From positions 744,001 to 808,000 of the forward strand of contig NZ_CP094528.1 in the NCBI RefSeq assembly GCF_022811705.1: 64,000 bases of DNA, written 5' to 3'. The position numbers and the translations under genes were made by a program. The DNA comes from Agromyces larvae. Its GTDB lineage: Bacteria; Actinomycetota; Actinomycetes; Actinomycetales; Microbacteriaceae. Under the pieces are notes generated by a model. That model was not told the origin of the DNA and searched no databases. It was given only the letters and a program-made list of their open reading frames with translations. Below are positions 17,530 to 26,491 of this stretch, piece by piece (the first letter of the stretch is position 1; every line of letters starts with the position of its first letter).

Positions 17530-18624
17530 TCAGCCGAGCTCGGCGAGCCAGGCACGCGCCTGCGCCTCCCACTTGGCGTAGTGGTCGGGGTGGGCGCTCA
17601 CCTGCACCGCCTGGGCCGCCTGGGTCACCGTCATCGATTCCCACCCGGGGATGTCGAGAAGGCCCCTGGTGCGGCCGGGATTCGGGTTCGCCGCGCCGCC
17701 GTAGAACGCGGTCGCCGCGCGCACCGGGTCCATGACCTCGTCGACGGTGCCCCACCCCTGGCTCGGCCGTTGCTGGAAGAGGCCGAGCGAGTCGGCGTCG
17801 CCGGTCGGGGAGTTCTTGAGACCCGATTCCTGCGCGGCCGCGGCGAGCGCGATGACGATGCCCTGGTCGGGCACGCCGAGGCTGCGGCCGACCTGGATGA
17901 TGGTCACCGCGTTCTGCCGGGTCTCCTCGGTGAGCGGCATCGAGACGGATGCCACGACCTCGACGGGAACCGCCGGTGCCGCCTCGGGGGCGGGCACCGG
18001 TGCGGGCGCGGGTGCGGCCTCGGGCGCCGGGGCCGGGTCGGGTGCGGCGGTGGGCAGCACGAGCTGCTCGCCGGGGAAGATGAGGCTCGTGCGGTCGAGT
18101 CCGTTCGCGCTCAGCACCGCGTCGACGTCGAGGCCGTGGGCGGCGGCGATGCCGCTGACCGTGTCGCCCTCGACGACGGTGTGCCGGGTGAGGTCGGGGG
18201 CGGCGGCCGGCGGCTGGTGCGGTTCGCCGCCCGCGCGGAGCAGCAGGCGCTGGCCGGGGAAGATGAGGGTCGACCAGCCGAGGCCGTTGAGCGCGAGCAC
18301 CTCGGCGGTGGCGAGTCCGAATCGCTCGGCGATGCCGCTCACGGTGTCGCCCGCGACCACGACGTACTCGGCCGGAGCGGTGCCGGCCACGGATGCGCGC
18401 ACGGCGGTGCTGGGGCGCACCCGGTGGGATTCGGCTTTCGCCTTCGGCTGGCGCTTGGGGACGGGCGGTGCGGCGGCGTCCGCCGGGGGAGCGATGCCCA
18501 GCGTCACGGCCACCGCCCCGAGCAGCGCGATCGGCGCGGCGAGGATCCGGCGCAGGCGCCGCGGCTCGCCGTCGGCCGTCTCGGGCTCGAATCCGATGCG
18601 GCGCGGATGTCTCCGACCCTCCAT
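17530..18624 (-). CDS. Secreted LysM protein with lysozyme-like C-terminal domain
   Basis: A 364-residue exported cell-wall protein. A signal sequence ends near residue 50 (LGAVAVTLGIAPPADAA). Two LysM peptidoglycan-binding repeats follow (YVVVAGDTVSGIAERFG and HTVVEGDTVSGIAAAHG), then a Pro/Ala linker. A C-terminal domain carries AAAQESGLKN and DSLGLFQQRPSQGWG, which resembles the Glu-containing transglycosylase-like fold of actinobacterial wall hydrolases. The catalytic role is inferred. ATG 18624 has a GGGGGG ribosome site. It lies 96 bp upstream of pknL on the same strand, placing a wall-binding enzyme beside a wall-sensing kinase. Confidence 0.85.
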   Translation of the reverse strand: MEGRRHPRRIGFEPETADGEPRRLRRILAAPIALLGAVAVTLGIAPPADAAAPPVPKRQPKAKAESHRVRPSTAVRASVAGTAPAEYVVVAGDTVSGIAERFGLATAEVLALNGLGWSTLIFPGQRLLLRAGGEPHQPPAAAPDLTRHTVVEGDTVSGIAAAHGLDVDAVLSANGLDRTSLIFPGEQLVLPTAAPDPAPAPEAAPAPAPVPAPEAAPAVPVEVVASVSMPLTEETRQNAVTIIQVGRSLGVPDQGIVIALAAAAQESGLKNSPTGDADSLGLFQQRPSQGWGTVDEVMDPVRAATAFYGGAANPNPGRTRGLLDIPGWESMTVTQAAQAVQVSAHPDHYAKWEAQARAWLAELG

Positions 18625-18770
18625 CGTCCCCCCTTGCGATGTCGTGTCAGCCGTCACGGTGGCACAGGCGCCGGGGCGAGTCAATCACCGCGGCGCGGGT
18701 CGTGCGGACCGGCGCGGTCGGGGCATCCGGATGCTTCCCGCCCGGCCGCGGCTCATGGCAGGCTTGGATC

Positions 18771-19109
18771 GTGACCGAAGCACCCGAGACCGAGTGGCTG
18801 ACCGTACCCGACCTCGTCGAACTCCTGGGCCAGACCCCCAGCCGTGTGCGCCGGCTGATCGCCGACCGCTATCTGCTGGCCGGCCGCATCGACGGCGTGC
18901 TCAAGGTGCCGGCGGCCTTCCTGCGCGACGACGCACCGCTGCCCGAACTGCACGGCACCGCGATCGTGCTCGCCGACGCCGGCTTCTCCGACGACGAGGC
19001 GCTCGAGTGGCTGCTGGCGGAGGAGCCGAGTCTCGGCACCTCGCCGATCGAGGCGCTGCGCGCCGGCCGGAAGAGCGAGGTCCGCCGGGTCGCGCAGGCG
19101 CTGGCCTGA
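18771..19109 (+). CDS. Rv2175c-like winged-helix DNA-binding protein
   Basis: A 112-residue protein that begins EWLTVPDLVELLGQTPSRVRRLIADRYLLAG, an excisionase/MerR-like helix-turn-helix, followed by a C-terminal helical region ending EVRRVAQALA. It matches mycobacterial Rv2175c, a DNA-binding substrate of PknL whose N-terminal threonine phosphorylation weakens DNA binding. Thr residues are present in this N-terminus (T2, T7 and T11 counted from GTG 18771). Gene order relative to pknL supports the same pairing. CAGGCT at 18759-18764 is six bases before GTG, so translation is probably leaderless. Confidence 0.83.
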   Translation: MTEAPETEWLTVPDLVELLGQTPSRVRRLIADRYLLAGRIDGVLKVPAAFLRDDAPLPELHGTAIVLADAGFSDDEALEWLLAEEPSLGTSPIEALRAGRKSEVRRVAQALA

Positions 19110-19134
19110 TCGGCGCCGGGGCGCCCGCGGCGGC

Positions 19135-20223
19135 TCAGCTCGTTCGCCGGGTGACCGATGCGCCGAGCGCGCGCAGTTCGGCTTCGGCCGCATCGTCGAT
19201 CCGGGCGGCGTCGAGTGCGGTGTAGGCGCGCTCGAGCTGGGTCGAGATGATCGACTCGACCTCGTCGACGGCCCCGCATTCGGCGATCGTCTGCTGCAGC
19301 ACGGCGACCTGCTCGGCGGTGAGGGCGGGGTCGCCGAGCAGCTCGTCGAGGATGCGGCGCCGGCCGGGGTCGAGGCGTTCGCGGGCGATCGCGACGAGCA
19401 GGGTCCGCTTGCCCTCGCGCAGGTCGTCGCCGGCGGGCTTGCCGGTGACGTCGGGGTCGCCGTACACGCCGAGCAGATCGTCGCGGAGCTGGAAGGCGAT
19501 GCCGAGCGGCAGCCCGAACTCGCCGAGCGCGTCCTGCTGGGCGGGCGTCGCCCCGGCGATGGCGGCGCCGATGCGCAACGGCGCGACGATGCTGTATTTC
19601 GCGGACTTGTAGACGACGACCCGTTCGGCGAGTTCGCGCTGGGCGTGCTCGCCGCGGGTCGACCAGGCGCGCTCCTCGAGGATGTCGAGGTATTGGCCGG
19701 CGGCGACCTCGGTGCGCATCCGCATGAACTCGGCGCGCGCGGCACGTGCGGCCGCAGCGTCGTCGAGCCGGGCCAGGCCCTCGTCGAGGAGCTCGTCGCT
19801 CCAGCCGAGGATCAGGTCGCCGAGCAGGATCGCCGACGCCCGGCCGTACTCGGCGGCGTCGCCGCTCCAGCCGGAGTCGCCGTGCAGACGTTCGAACAGT
19901 CGGTGCGCCGACGGTGCGCCGCGGCGGGTGTCGGAGTTGTCGATGAGGTCGTCGTGCACGAGTGCGGCGGCGTGGAACAGCTCGAGCGCGGCCGCTGCGG
20001 CCACGACGGGGGCCGGGTCGAGGTCGGCGGGGCCGATGACGGCACGCCATCCGGCGTGGCAGAACCGCGCACGGAACCGCTTGCCCCCGCTGAGAAACCG
20101 CCTTGAGAACTCGAGCGGAGCGCCCAGGTCGGTACCGATGTCGAGGAGAATCGAACCACGGTCGGCGAGGAACTCCTCGATCCGGGTCTGGACGAGGTCG
20201 ACGAGTCGGGAACCGTTGGCCAC
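19135..20223 (-). CDS. Polyprenyl (geranylgeranyl-type) diphosphate synthase
   Basis: A 362-residue trans-isoprenyl diphosphate synthase. The first Asp-rich motif is DDLIDNSDTRRG near residue 98, with GGKRFRARF before it for substrate binding. The second motif reads QLRDDLLGVYGD, so the usual DDxxD is DDxxG, as in IdsA-type enzymes. It condenses IPP with allylic diphosphates for quinones, carotenoids or lipid carriers; chain length cannot be told. The position matches idsA2 beside Rv2175c in mycobacteria. GTG 20223 lies six bases after TAGGCT (20235-20230, minus), hence leaderless. Confidence 0.92.
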   Translation of the reverse strand: MANGSRLVDLVQTRIEEFLADRGSILLDIGTDLGAPLEFSRRFLSGGKRFRARFCHAGWRAVIGPADLDPAPVVAAAAALELFHAAALVHDDLIDNSDTRRGAPSAHRLFERLHGDSGWSGDAAEYGRASAILLGDLILGWSDELLDEGLARLDDAAAARAARAEFMRMRTEVAAGQYLDILEERAWSTRGEHAQRELAERVVVYKSAKYSIVAPLRIGAAIAGATPAQQDALGEFGLPLGIAFQLRDDLLGVYGDPDVTGKPAGDDLREGKRTLLVAIARERLDPGRRRILDELLGDPALTAEQVAVLQQTIAECGAVDEVESIISTQLERAYTALDAARIDDAAEAELRALGASVTRRTS

Positions 20224-20298
20224 CCGCCTAGCCTAGCGACGGCCCTCGGCGCTAGAATGCGGGGAGGATGCGTCGATCCCGAACCTGAGGGGAATGAG
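20224..20298. promoter_or_regulatory. Divergent promoters for the prenyl synthase and the DUF3040 gene
   Basis: Minus strand: TAGGCT at 20235-20230, six bases before the synthase GTG. Plus strand: TAGAAT at 20253-20258, with GAGGGG at 20287-20292 before ATG 20299. Both run from an 18-bp central segment. Confidence 0.6.
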
Positions 20299-20673
20299 AT
20301 GCCGCTTTCAGAGCAGGAGCAACGTCTTCTCGAGGAGATGGAGCGCAACCTCTATCGCAACGACGCCGATTTCGTCGCCGCCGTCAGCGGGCGGGGGCGC
20401 CCCAACTACCGGTCGATCGTGCTCGGGATCCTGCTCGCCCTCGTCGGCGTGGGCGGGCTCATCGCCGGCGTCGCGCTGCAGCTGCTGATCGTCGGGGTCG
20501 TCGGGTTCGCGCTGATGTTCGCCGGTGTCCTCATCGCCATCACCCCCGGCAAGCGCGCCGCGCGTCAGGCGCCGGCCGGCGCGACCGAGTCGTCGTCTCG
20601 CCCGCGTGCGCAGCGCGGCTTCATGGATCGCTTGAACGACCGCTGGGACCGCCGCCAGGACGGCGATCGGTAA
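20299..20673 (+). CDS. DUF3040 small membrane protein
   Basis: A 124-residue protein opening MPLSEQEQRLLEEMERNLYRNDADFVAAV, the DUF3040 signature, followed by two adjacent hydrophobic helices (about residues 40-85) and a basic, Arg/Asp-rich C-terminus. The function of the family is unknown; it is regularly found just upstream of mraZ in actinobacteria, as here. ATG 20299 is chosen for its GAGGGG and because the family consensus starts at MPLSE. A 12-bp hairpin downstream separates it transcriptionally from mraZ. Confidence 0.87.
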   Translation: MPLSEQEQRLLEEMERNLYRNDADFVAAVSGRGRPNYRSIVLGILLALVGVGGLIAGVALQLLIVGVVGFALMFAGVLIAITPGKRAARQAPAGATESSSRPRAQRGFMDRLNDRWDRRQDGDR

Positions 20674-20678
20674 CCCCT

Positions 20679-20692
20679 CCACTTCCCACCAC
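20679..20692 (-). promoter_or_regulatory. Distal MraZ-type box pair A
   Basis: On the minus strand two GTGG cores (20692-20689 and 20682-20679) stand 10 bp apart, the period of MraZ operators. This pair shares GGAAGTGGAGGG with pair B. It faces the opposite way to the promoter-proximal triplet. Confidence 0.5.
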
Positions 20693-20695
20693 CTG

Positions 20696-20725
20696 AACGG
20701 GTCGATCGGATGATCGGCCCGTTTT
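20696..20725 (+). terminator. Terminator after the DUF3040 gene
   Basis: AACGGGTCGATC and GATCGGCCCGTT pair over 12 bp with one G-U and a GGAT loop, and the 3' arm runs into TT. This resembles an intrinsic terminator with a short T-run. Confidence 0.65.
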
Positions 20726-20823
20726 CGGCGTTCCGGGCGCGAGCACATGCCATCCGGTGCCGGTCCGCTGCGCGAGGTGTCCGCTCGACGGGGCGATGAC
20801 GCGCCCGGACGAGCGAAATCCCT

Positions 20824-20837
20824 CCACTTCCATCCAC
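20824..20837 (-). promoter_or_regulatory. Distal MraZ-type box pair B
   Basis: Two minus-strand GTGG cores (20837-20834 and 20827-20824) are again 10 bp apart, within GTGGATGGAAGTGGAGGG. The pair lies 74 bp upstream of the promoter-proximal triplet and has the opposite orientation. Confidence 0.5.
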
Positions 20838-20903
20838 TCGCGAACAACCGCGTGATTCCGCCGATGCGGCGACCGCGGAAGTGGCGTGACACCCTCCGCG
20901 TCA

Positions 20904-20936
20904 TTGCCTGGTGGAGGAGAGTGGAGTAAAGTGGCG
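20904..20936 (+). promoter_or_regulatory. mraZ promoter with embedded triple MraZ operator
   Basis: The promoter is TTGCCT (20904-20909), 17 bp, TAAAGT (20927-20932). Three direct TGGNN units (TGGAG at 20912, TGGAG at 20922, TGGCG at 20932) are spaced by exactly 10 bp, the arrangement MraZ binds in E. coli (TGGGN repeats with 5-bp spacers). They occupy the spacer and -10 region, so bound MraZ would repress its own promoter. Confidence 0.75.
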
Positions 20937-20974
20937 CTACCTGGATCCCTGGCCGGAGGAAAGGGGGTGATGCG

Positions 20975-21406
20975 GTGTTCCTCGGGACGTACGAGCCGAA
21001 GCTCGATGAGAAGGGCCGCGTCATTCTTCCGGCGAAGTTCCGGGAGGAGCTCTCGAACGGTCTCGTGCTCACACGCGGACAGGAACGCTGCGTCTACGTG
21101 TTCAGCGCGAGGGAGTTCGAGAGCATGAGCGACAAGATCCGCCAAGCCCCAGTGACGAGCAAGCAGGCGCGCGACTACATGCGCGTCTTCCTGTCGGGGG
21201 CATCCGCGGAGACCCCCGACAAGCAGAACCGGGTCATCATCCCCGCGACGCTCCGCGCGTACGCGGGCCTCGAGCGCGACCTCGCCGTGATCGGCGCGGG
21301 CAGCCGGGTGGAGATCTGGAATGCGCAGGCGTGGCAGACATACCTCGCCGAGCAGGAGGCGGCCTTCGCGGAGACGGCGGAGGAGGTGATTCCGGGGCTC
21401 TTCTGA
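20975..21406 (+). CDS. mraZ: MraZ transcriptional regulator
   Basis: A 143-residue DNA-binding protein made of two AbrB-like SpoVT repeats: [23 protein letters not shown] at residues 2-24 and the second at [26 protein letters not shown] near 72-98. MraZ proteins form ring oligomers and repress the division/cell-wall operon by binding spaced TGG repeats, which are present directly upstream. The start is GTG 20975 with a strong GGAGGAAAGGGGG. It heads the dcw cluster and is followed by rsmH. Confidence 0.96.
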   Translation: MFLGTYEPKLDEKGRVILPAKFREELSNGLVLTRGQERCVYVFSAREFESMSDKIRQAPVTSKQARDYMRVFLSGASAETPDKQNRVIIPATLRAYAGLERDLAVIGAGSRVEIWNAQAWQTYLAEQEAAFAETAEEVIPGLF

Positions 21407-21509
21407 GTCCCCTGGGCCCGACTCCCAGCCGTCGACCTGAGGCACTTCCCCGCTTCAGGACGAACGGATGGGGATCGGGCCCCGGGGCCCCAGCGAACCG
21501 GAACGGATC

Positions 21510-22463
21510 ATGGACATCGAACGCATCCACACCCCCGTCATGCTCGAGCGCACCGTCGAGCTGCTGACGCCCGCGATCGACCACGACGGCGCCGTGCTCG
21601 TCGACGCGACCCTCGGCATGGGCGGTCACGCCCGCGCGCTGCTCGAGCGGTTCACCGGGCTCACCGTCATCGGCCTGGACCGCGATCTCGACGCGCTCGC
21701 GATCGCCCGCGAACGGCTCGCGCCGTTCGGCGACCGCGCGCGATTCGTGCACACGGTCTACGACGGCATCGGCCGCGCGATCCGACGCGAGGGCTTCGAC
21801 GAGGTCGACGGCGTGCTCATGGACCTCGGCGTCTCCTCGCTGCAGCTCGATCGCGCCGAACGCGGCTTCGCGTACGCCAAGGACGCCCCGCTCGACATGC
21901 GGATGGATTCCTCCCGCGGGCGCACCGCGGCCGACGTGATCGCCGAGGCATCCGAAGACGACCTGCGCCGGATCTTCCTCGACTACGGCGAGGAGAAGCT
22001 CGCCGCGCGCTACGCGCGGGCGATCGTGCGGGCTCGGGCGGAGCATCCGATCACCCGCTCGGCCCAGCTGGTCGCGATCATCACGGATGCCACGCCGGTG
22101 GCCGTGCAGCGGCAGGGGCACCCCGCCAAACGGGTGTTCCAGGCGCTGCGCATCGAGGTGAACGAAGAGCTCTCGGTGCTCGAGCGCGCCGTTCCGGCGG
22201 CGCTCGACGCGCTCCAGGTCGGCGGGCGCATCGTCGTGCTCGCCTACCAGTCGCTCGAGGACCGCATCGTCAAGCGTGCGTTCCAGGCGGCGTCGACGTC
22301 GTCGGCTCCCGCCGGCCTGCCGATGGAACTGCCCGAGCACAAGCCGCAGTTCAAGCTGCTCGTCCGGGGCGCCGAACTCGCGAGCGAAGCCGAGCAGGCC
22401 GAGAACCCGCGAGCCAAGCCCGTCCGGCTGCGAGCGGCCGAGCGCGTGAGGAGGCCGTCATGA
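21510..22463 (+). CDS. rsmH: 16S rRNA (cytosine-1402-N4) methyltransferase
   Basis: An S-adenosylmethionine-dependent enzyme that methylates C1402 of 16S rRNA. The sequence opens [14 protein letters not shown], then the SAM-binding loop [14 protein letters not shown] near residue 32. Later blocks are [46 protein letters not shown] and [11 protein letters not shown]. Length is about 317 residues, normal for RsmH. ATG 21510 is preferred because the family begins just ahead of HTPVML; in-frame ATG 21468 would add 14 residues and also has an upstream AGGA. Its stop overlaps the ftsL-like start (ATGA). Confidence 0.95.
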   Translation: MDIERIHTPVMLERTVELLTPAIDHDGAVLVDATLGMGGHARALLERFTGLTVIGLDRDLDALAIARERLAPFGDRARFVHTVYDGIGRAIRREGFDEVDGVLMDLGVSSLQLDRAERGFAYAKDAPLDMRMDSSRGRTAADVIAEASEDDLRRIFLDYGEEKLAARYARAIVRARAEHPITRSAQLVAIITDATPVAVQRQGHPAKRVFQALRIEVNEELSVLERAVPAALDALQVGGRIVVLAYQSLEDRIVKRAFQAASTSSAPAGLPMELPEHKPQFKLLVRGAELASEAEQAENPRAKPVRLRAAERVRRPS

Positions 22464-23068
22464 GCGCGGTACCCGCATCGACGCGGCCGGCGACCCGCCG
22501 CCCGGGGCGACGGGCCGGCGAAGCGCCGGCGGCGCCCCGCCTCCGGCCCGTGCCGCAGGCGGAGCGTCGGAAGGCCCCGCGGCTCGTCTACGCGATCATC
22601 GCGATCGGCGCACTCGCGTCGATCGTCGTCGCGCAGCTGCTGCTGTCGCTGGCGCTCACCGAGGGCGCGTACGAGATCGACGGCTACCAGATGCAGCAGA
22701 TCAAGCTCGAACGCGAAGAGCAGAAGCTGCGCGAAGACCTCGACCGGCTCGAGTCGCCGCAGAACATCGCCCAGAACGCGGAATCGATCGGCATGGTGCC
22801 CGGCACGAACCCGGTGTACCTGCAGCTCAGCAACGGGGCCGTCCTCGGCCAGCCGAGCGTGGCCGAGGGCGGTGCGCAGGCGTCGGGGCCGCTCGTCCCG
22901 AATTCGCTCATCGACGGCGTGCCGCCCGTGAACGAACTGCCGCAGCAGGAGACTCCTGCGCAGAAGCCCGGCACCGGGGCCGGCGGTGCGGAAGCGACCG
23001 GCGGGGGAGCCGCCGCCGACCCGGCGCCGCCCGTGGCCGACGCACTGCCGACACCGGCCACCCACTGA
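22460..23068 (+). CDS. ftsL: FtsL-like division protein
   Basis: A 202-residue single-pass membrane protein. The basic, Pro-rich cytoplasmic N-terminus (about 40 residues) leads into one helix ([20 protein letters not shown]), a short extracytoplasmic coiled coil with [26 protein letters not shown], and a long Pro/Ala/Gly-rich tail. Primary sequence is poorly conserved in this family. The call rests on topology, the heptad region, and position between rsmH and ftsI. FtsL normally pairs with FtsB-type DivIC to activate FtsW-FtsI. The start overlaps the rsmH stop by 4 bp. Confidence 0.78.
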   Translation: MSAVPASTRPATRRPGRRAGEAPAAPRLRPVPQAERRKAPRLVYAIIAIGALASIVVAQLLLSLALTEGAYEIDGYQMQQIKLEREEQKLREDLDRLESPQNIAQNAESIGMVPGTNPVYLQLSNGAVLGQPSVAEGGAQASGPLVPNSLIDGVPPVNELPQQETPAQKPGTGAGGAEATGGGAAADPAPPVADALPTPATH

Positions 23069-23121
23069 CCGCACCCGACCCGCACCACCGCACCGCACCC
23101 ATCGCTGGAGGACCGCACCGG

Positions 23122-24924
23122 ATGAACCGCACCGCCAAGCACCCGCTGCGACGCATCATCGTCACCGGCGTGGTGCTCGTCGCCATGGTGGCGGTGTTCG
23201 TCGTGCGGCTCGTGGACATCCAGGTGGTGCGGGCGGCCGAGCTCAACGAGGACGCGCTCGACATCCGGTCGCGCACCGAGCAGATCTTCGGCGCCAGAGG
23301 CGAGATCGTCGACGCGAACGGCGTCGTGCTCGCCGACAGCGTCATGCGGTACGACATCGCCCTGTCGCCGAAACAGGCGAGGTCGGGGCCGTTCACCCGA
23401 GAGGTGGACGACCCCGACCACCCGGGCGAGACCATGATCGTGAAGGTGCCGATCGAGGAGTCGGCCGCCGAGATCGCGGCGGTGTTCGGCCGCACGCCGG
23501 ACGACGTGCTGAAGCTCATCGACGACGCGCTGGCCGAGAATCCGGACTCCGACTTCGAGTACGTCGCCCGGCTCGTCGACACGGCGACGTTCGAGCAGGT
23601 GCGGGCGCTCGGCATCCCCTGGCTGGTGCCGCACGAGCACCCGGCGCGGCGTTACCCGAACGGCGCGGTGGCGGGCAACCTCATCGGCTTCACCAACCTC
23701 GACGGCGAGCCGGTCGCGGGGCTCGAAGAGGCGGCCGACGAGTGCCTGGCCAGCGAGGACGGAAAGATCCGGTCGCTGCGCAGCCTCAAGGACTGGGTGA
23801 CGATCCCGGGCAGCGAGCAGGTGGTGAAGCAGGCACGCGACGGCGGCACGCTGCAGCTCACCATCGACGCCGACCTGCAGTACGCGGTGCAGCGCATCGC
23901 CGAGGCGCAGGTGCAGGCCACCGGTGCCGCGTGGGCGACGGTGACGGTGATGGAGGCCAAGACCGGGCGACTGCTCGCCGTCGCGGACGTGCCGACCGTC
24001 GACCCGAACGATCCGACCGGCGTGGACTCGGAGGATCGGGGCTCGCGCGCGTTCACCGCGCCGTTTGAGCCGGGTTCGACGTTCAAGGCGCTGACCGCGG
24101 CCTCGGTGCTGGACGCCGGCCAGGGCGAGCCGGGCGTCACCGCCGACTATCGCTACCGAGCCGCGAACGGGGCGGATGTCAACGACAGCTTCTACCACGA
24201 AGCGACGAACTACACCCTGACCGGCGTGCTCATCGACTCGTCGAACACGGGCATGTCGCTGTTCGGCGAGCGGTTGAGCGACCGGGTGCGCTACGACTAC
24301 ATGCGGGGGTTCGGCCTCGGCGAGGAGACCGAGGTGGGGTTCCCGGGTGAGGAGACCGGCGACCTGCACGGCGACCCCGATGAGTGGGACAACCAGACCA
24401 AGTACGCGACGATGTTCGGTCAGGGACTCACCACGACCGCCGTGCAGATCGCGAGCCTCTACCAAACCATCGCGAACGGCGGTGTGCGGATGCCGGTCAC
24501 CCTCGTCGAGGGGTGCACCCAGCCCGACGGCGAGGTGACCGGAGCCCCCGACGGCACCGGCCGACGCGTGATCTCCGAGCAGGCGGCGAAGCAGACCTCC
24601 GAGATGCTCGAGCAGGTGTACCTGCACGGCTGGCTCGCCGACGAGTGGAACATCCCCGGGTACCGCGTCGCGGCGAAGACGGGTACCGCTCAGGTGTCCG
24701 ACGGCGCAGGGGGGTACTCGGGCGACTACCTCGTCTCGGTATCGGGTTTCGCCCCCGCAGACGACCCGCAGTTCGTGGTTTCGGTGAGTCTCGCCTCTCC
24801 CGTTAAGATGAACTCGTCCGCCGCATCCGCCCCCGTCTTCCGAGACGTGATGAGCCAGGTGCTGAAGAAGTATCGGACGCTTCCATCCGGCGCCCCGGCG
24901 CCCGAGCTGCCAGCCACCTGGTGA
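23122..24924 (+). CDS. ftsI: Peptidoglycan transpeptidase FtsI (class B PBP)
   Basis: The septal transpeptidase that crosslinks new peptidoglycan. An N-terminal membrane anchor (IIVTGVVLVAMVAVFVVRLV) precedes a pedestal domain with GARGEIVDANGVVLA and the penicillin-binding domain. Active-site motifs are S319-T-F-K322 (acyl-enzyme Ser), S373-S-N375 and K519-T-G521. At 600 residues it is a typical actinobacterial FtsI without PASTA domains. GGAGG lies upstream of ATG. It works with FtsW and FtsQ, encoded downstream in the same transcription unit. Confidence 0.96.
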   Translation: MNRTAKHPLRRIIVTGVVLVAMVAVFVVRLVDIQVVRAAELNEDALDIRSRTEQIFGARGEIVDANGVVLADSVMRYDIALSPKQARSGPFTREVDDPDHPGETMIVKVPIEESAAEIAAVFGRTPDDVLKLIDDALAENPDSDFEYVARLVDTATFEQVRALGIPWLVPHEHPARRYPNGAVAGNLIGFTNLDGEPVAGLEEAADECLASEDGKIRSLRSLKDWVTIPGSEQVVKQARDGGTLQLTIDADLQYAVQRIAEAQVQATGAAWATVTVMEAKTGRLLAVADVPTVDPNDPTGVDSEDRGSRAFTAPFEPGSTFKALTAASVLDAGQGEPGVTADYRYRAANGADVNDSFYHEATNYTLTGVLIDSSNTGMSLFGERLSDRVRYDYMRGFGLGEETEVGFPGEETGDLHGDPDEWDNQTKYATMFGQGLTTTAVQIASLYQTIANGGVRMPVTLVEGCTQPDGEVTGAPDGTGRRVISEQAAKQTSEMLEQVYLHGWLADEWNIPGYRVAAKTGTAQVSDGAGGYSGDYLVSVSGFAPADDPQFVVSVSLASPVKMNSSAASAPVFRDVMSQVLKKYRTLPSGAPAPELPATW

Positions 24925-24937
24925 GAAAGTTGGGTTC

Positions 24938-26491
24938 GTGACCGGATCGCCACCGTCGGCACTCCGGCCGCAGCACCCGAGCCCACGTTCGCTCCGCGGT
25001 CTCGCGGAGGCGTTCGGTCTCGAGGTGCGCGGCGAGATCGCCGACCTCGAGGTGACCGGCGCCGCACTGGCGTCGGGGCAGGTGCAGGGCGGCGACCTCT
25101 ACGTCGGCGTGCCGGGCCGGCACGCGCACGGTGCCGACTTCGCCGCGGCCGCAGCTGAGAACGGTGCGGTCGCGATCCTCACCGACCCCGACGGCGCCGC
25201 ACGAGCCGCGGCCGCAGCGCCCGAGCTGCCGGTGCTCGTCACGCCCGATGCGCGGGCCGCTCTCGGCGCGGTCGCCGCGTGGATCCACCGCACCGACGAG
25301 CACTCGGCGACGCTGTACGCGGTGACCGGCACGAACGGCAAGACGAGCGTCGTCTACCTGATCTACGGCCTGCTGCGCCAGCTCGGGCTCGGTGCGGGGC
25401 TCACCTCGACGGCCGAGCGCCGCATCGGCGACGAGGCGGTCACGAGCGGCCTCACCACCCCCGAGGCGAGCGAGCTGCACGCCCTGCTCGCGCGCGCCGC
25501 CGAGCTCGATGTGCGCGGCTTCGGCGTGGAGGTGTCGGCGCAGGCGCTCAGCCGGCACCGCGTCGACGGGCTGGTGTTCGACGTCGCCGGGTTCACGAAC
25601 CTCACCCACGACCACCTCGACGACTACGCGTCGATGGACGACTACTACGAGGCCAAGCGCGAGCTGTTCACGCCCGAGCGCGCCCGCCGCGGTGTGGTGA
25701 CGATCGATTCCGAGTGGGGGCGGCGGCTCGTCGCCGAATCGCGGATCCCCGTGACCACGCTGACCACGCTGCCCGGCATCGAGGCCGACTGGCGGGTCGC
25801 TGTGCTCGACGAGACGGCCGAGGCCACGGCGTTCCGCCTCGTCGCACCCGACGGGCGGGAGCTCACCACGAGCGTGCCGCTCATCGGCGGGTACATGGCC
25901 GCGAACGCGGCGCTCGCGATCGCGATGCTCGTCGAGGGCGGCATCGACCTCGATCGCATCGCGCAGGCGGTCGAGCGCGACGGCGGCATCCGCGCGTACA
26001 TCCCGGGCCGCGTCGAGCGGGTGTCGGGCGACCGCGGCCCGCTCGTCTTCATCGACTACGGGCACACGCCCGACGCGTTCCTGCAGACGCTGCGGGCGCT
26101 GCGCCCGCTCGTGCCCGGGCGGGTGATCATGCTGTTCGGCGCCGACGGCGACCGCGACACCACGAAGCGCGCCGAGATGGGCGCGATCGCCGCGCGCGGC
26201 GCGGACATCGTGGTCGTGACCGACTTCCACCCGCGCACCGAAGACCCCGCGGCGATCCGCGCGCAGCTCATCGCCGGCGCTCGGGCCGCGGTGCCCGACC
26301 GCGAGCTGCACGAGATCGCCGACCCGCGCGAGGCGCTGCGACGCGCGATCTCGCTTTCCGGTCAGGGCGACGCGATCCTGTACGCGGGCCCCGGCCACGA
26401 GGACTACCACGAGGTGAACGGCGTGAAGCTCCCGTATTCGGCACGCGACGACGCCCGGCAGGCGCTGCGAGACGCGGGGTGGCCCGCATGA
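24938..26491 (+). CDS. murE: UDP-MurNAc-tripeptide ligase MurE with atypical substrate motif
   Basis: A cytoplasmic ATP-dependent ligase that adds the third stem-peptide residue. The P-loop is [13 protein letters not shown] near residue 128, and there are [12 protein letters not shown] and a domain 3 with [11 protein letters not shown]. The substrate-recognition loop reads T-D-F-H-P-R-T-E-D (D429 to R433) where meso-DAP enzymes have T-S-D-N-P-R, so both the Asp and Asn of DNPR are replaced while Arg is kept. Microbacteriaceae have B-type peptidoglycan with diaminobutyrate, ornithine, lysine or homoserine at position 3, so a non-DAP substrate is likely. The start is GTG 24938, 13 bp after ftsI, with a weak ribosome site. 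Confidence 0.93.
   Translation: MTGSPPSALRPQHPSPRSLRGLAEAFGLEVRGEIADLEVTGAALASGQVQGGDLYVGVPGRHAHGADFAAAAAENGAVAILTDPDGAARAAAAAPELPVLVTPDARAALGAVAAWIHRTDEHSATLYAVTGTNGKTSVVYLIYGLLRQLGLGAGLTSTAERRIGDEAVTSGLTTPEASELHALLARAAELDVRGFGVEVSAQALSRHRVDGLVFDVAGFTNLTHDHLDDYASMDDYYEAKRELFTPERARRGVVTIDSEWGRRLVAESRIPVTTLTTLPGIEADWRVAVLDETAEATAFRLVAPDGRELTTSVPLIGGYMAANAALAIAMLVEGGIDLDRIAQAVERDGGIRAYIPGRVERVSGDRGPLVFIDYGHTPDAFLQTLRALRPLVPGRVIMLFGADGDRDTTKRAEMGAIAARGADIVVVTDFHPRTEDPAAIRAQLIAGARAAVPDRELHEIADPREALRRAISLSGQGDAILYAGPGHEDYHEVNGVKLPYSARDDARQALRDAGWPA

Noticed and set aside
21468..21509. 14-residue N-terminal extension of RsmH from ATG 21468
   Set aside because: The added residues are not conserved and the family begins just before HTPVML; kept only as an alternative start.
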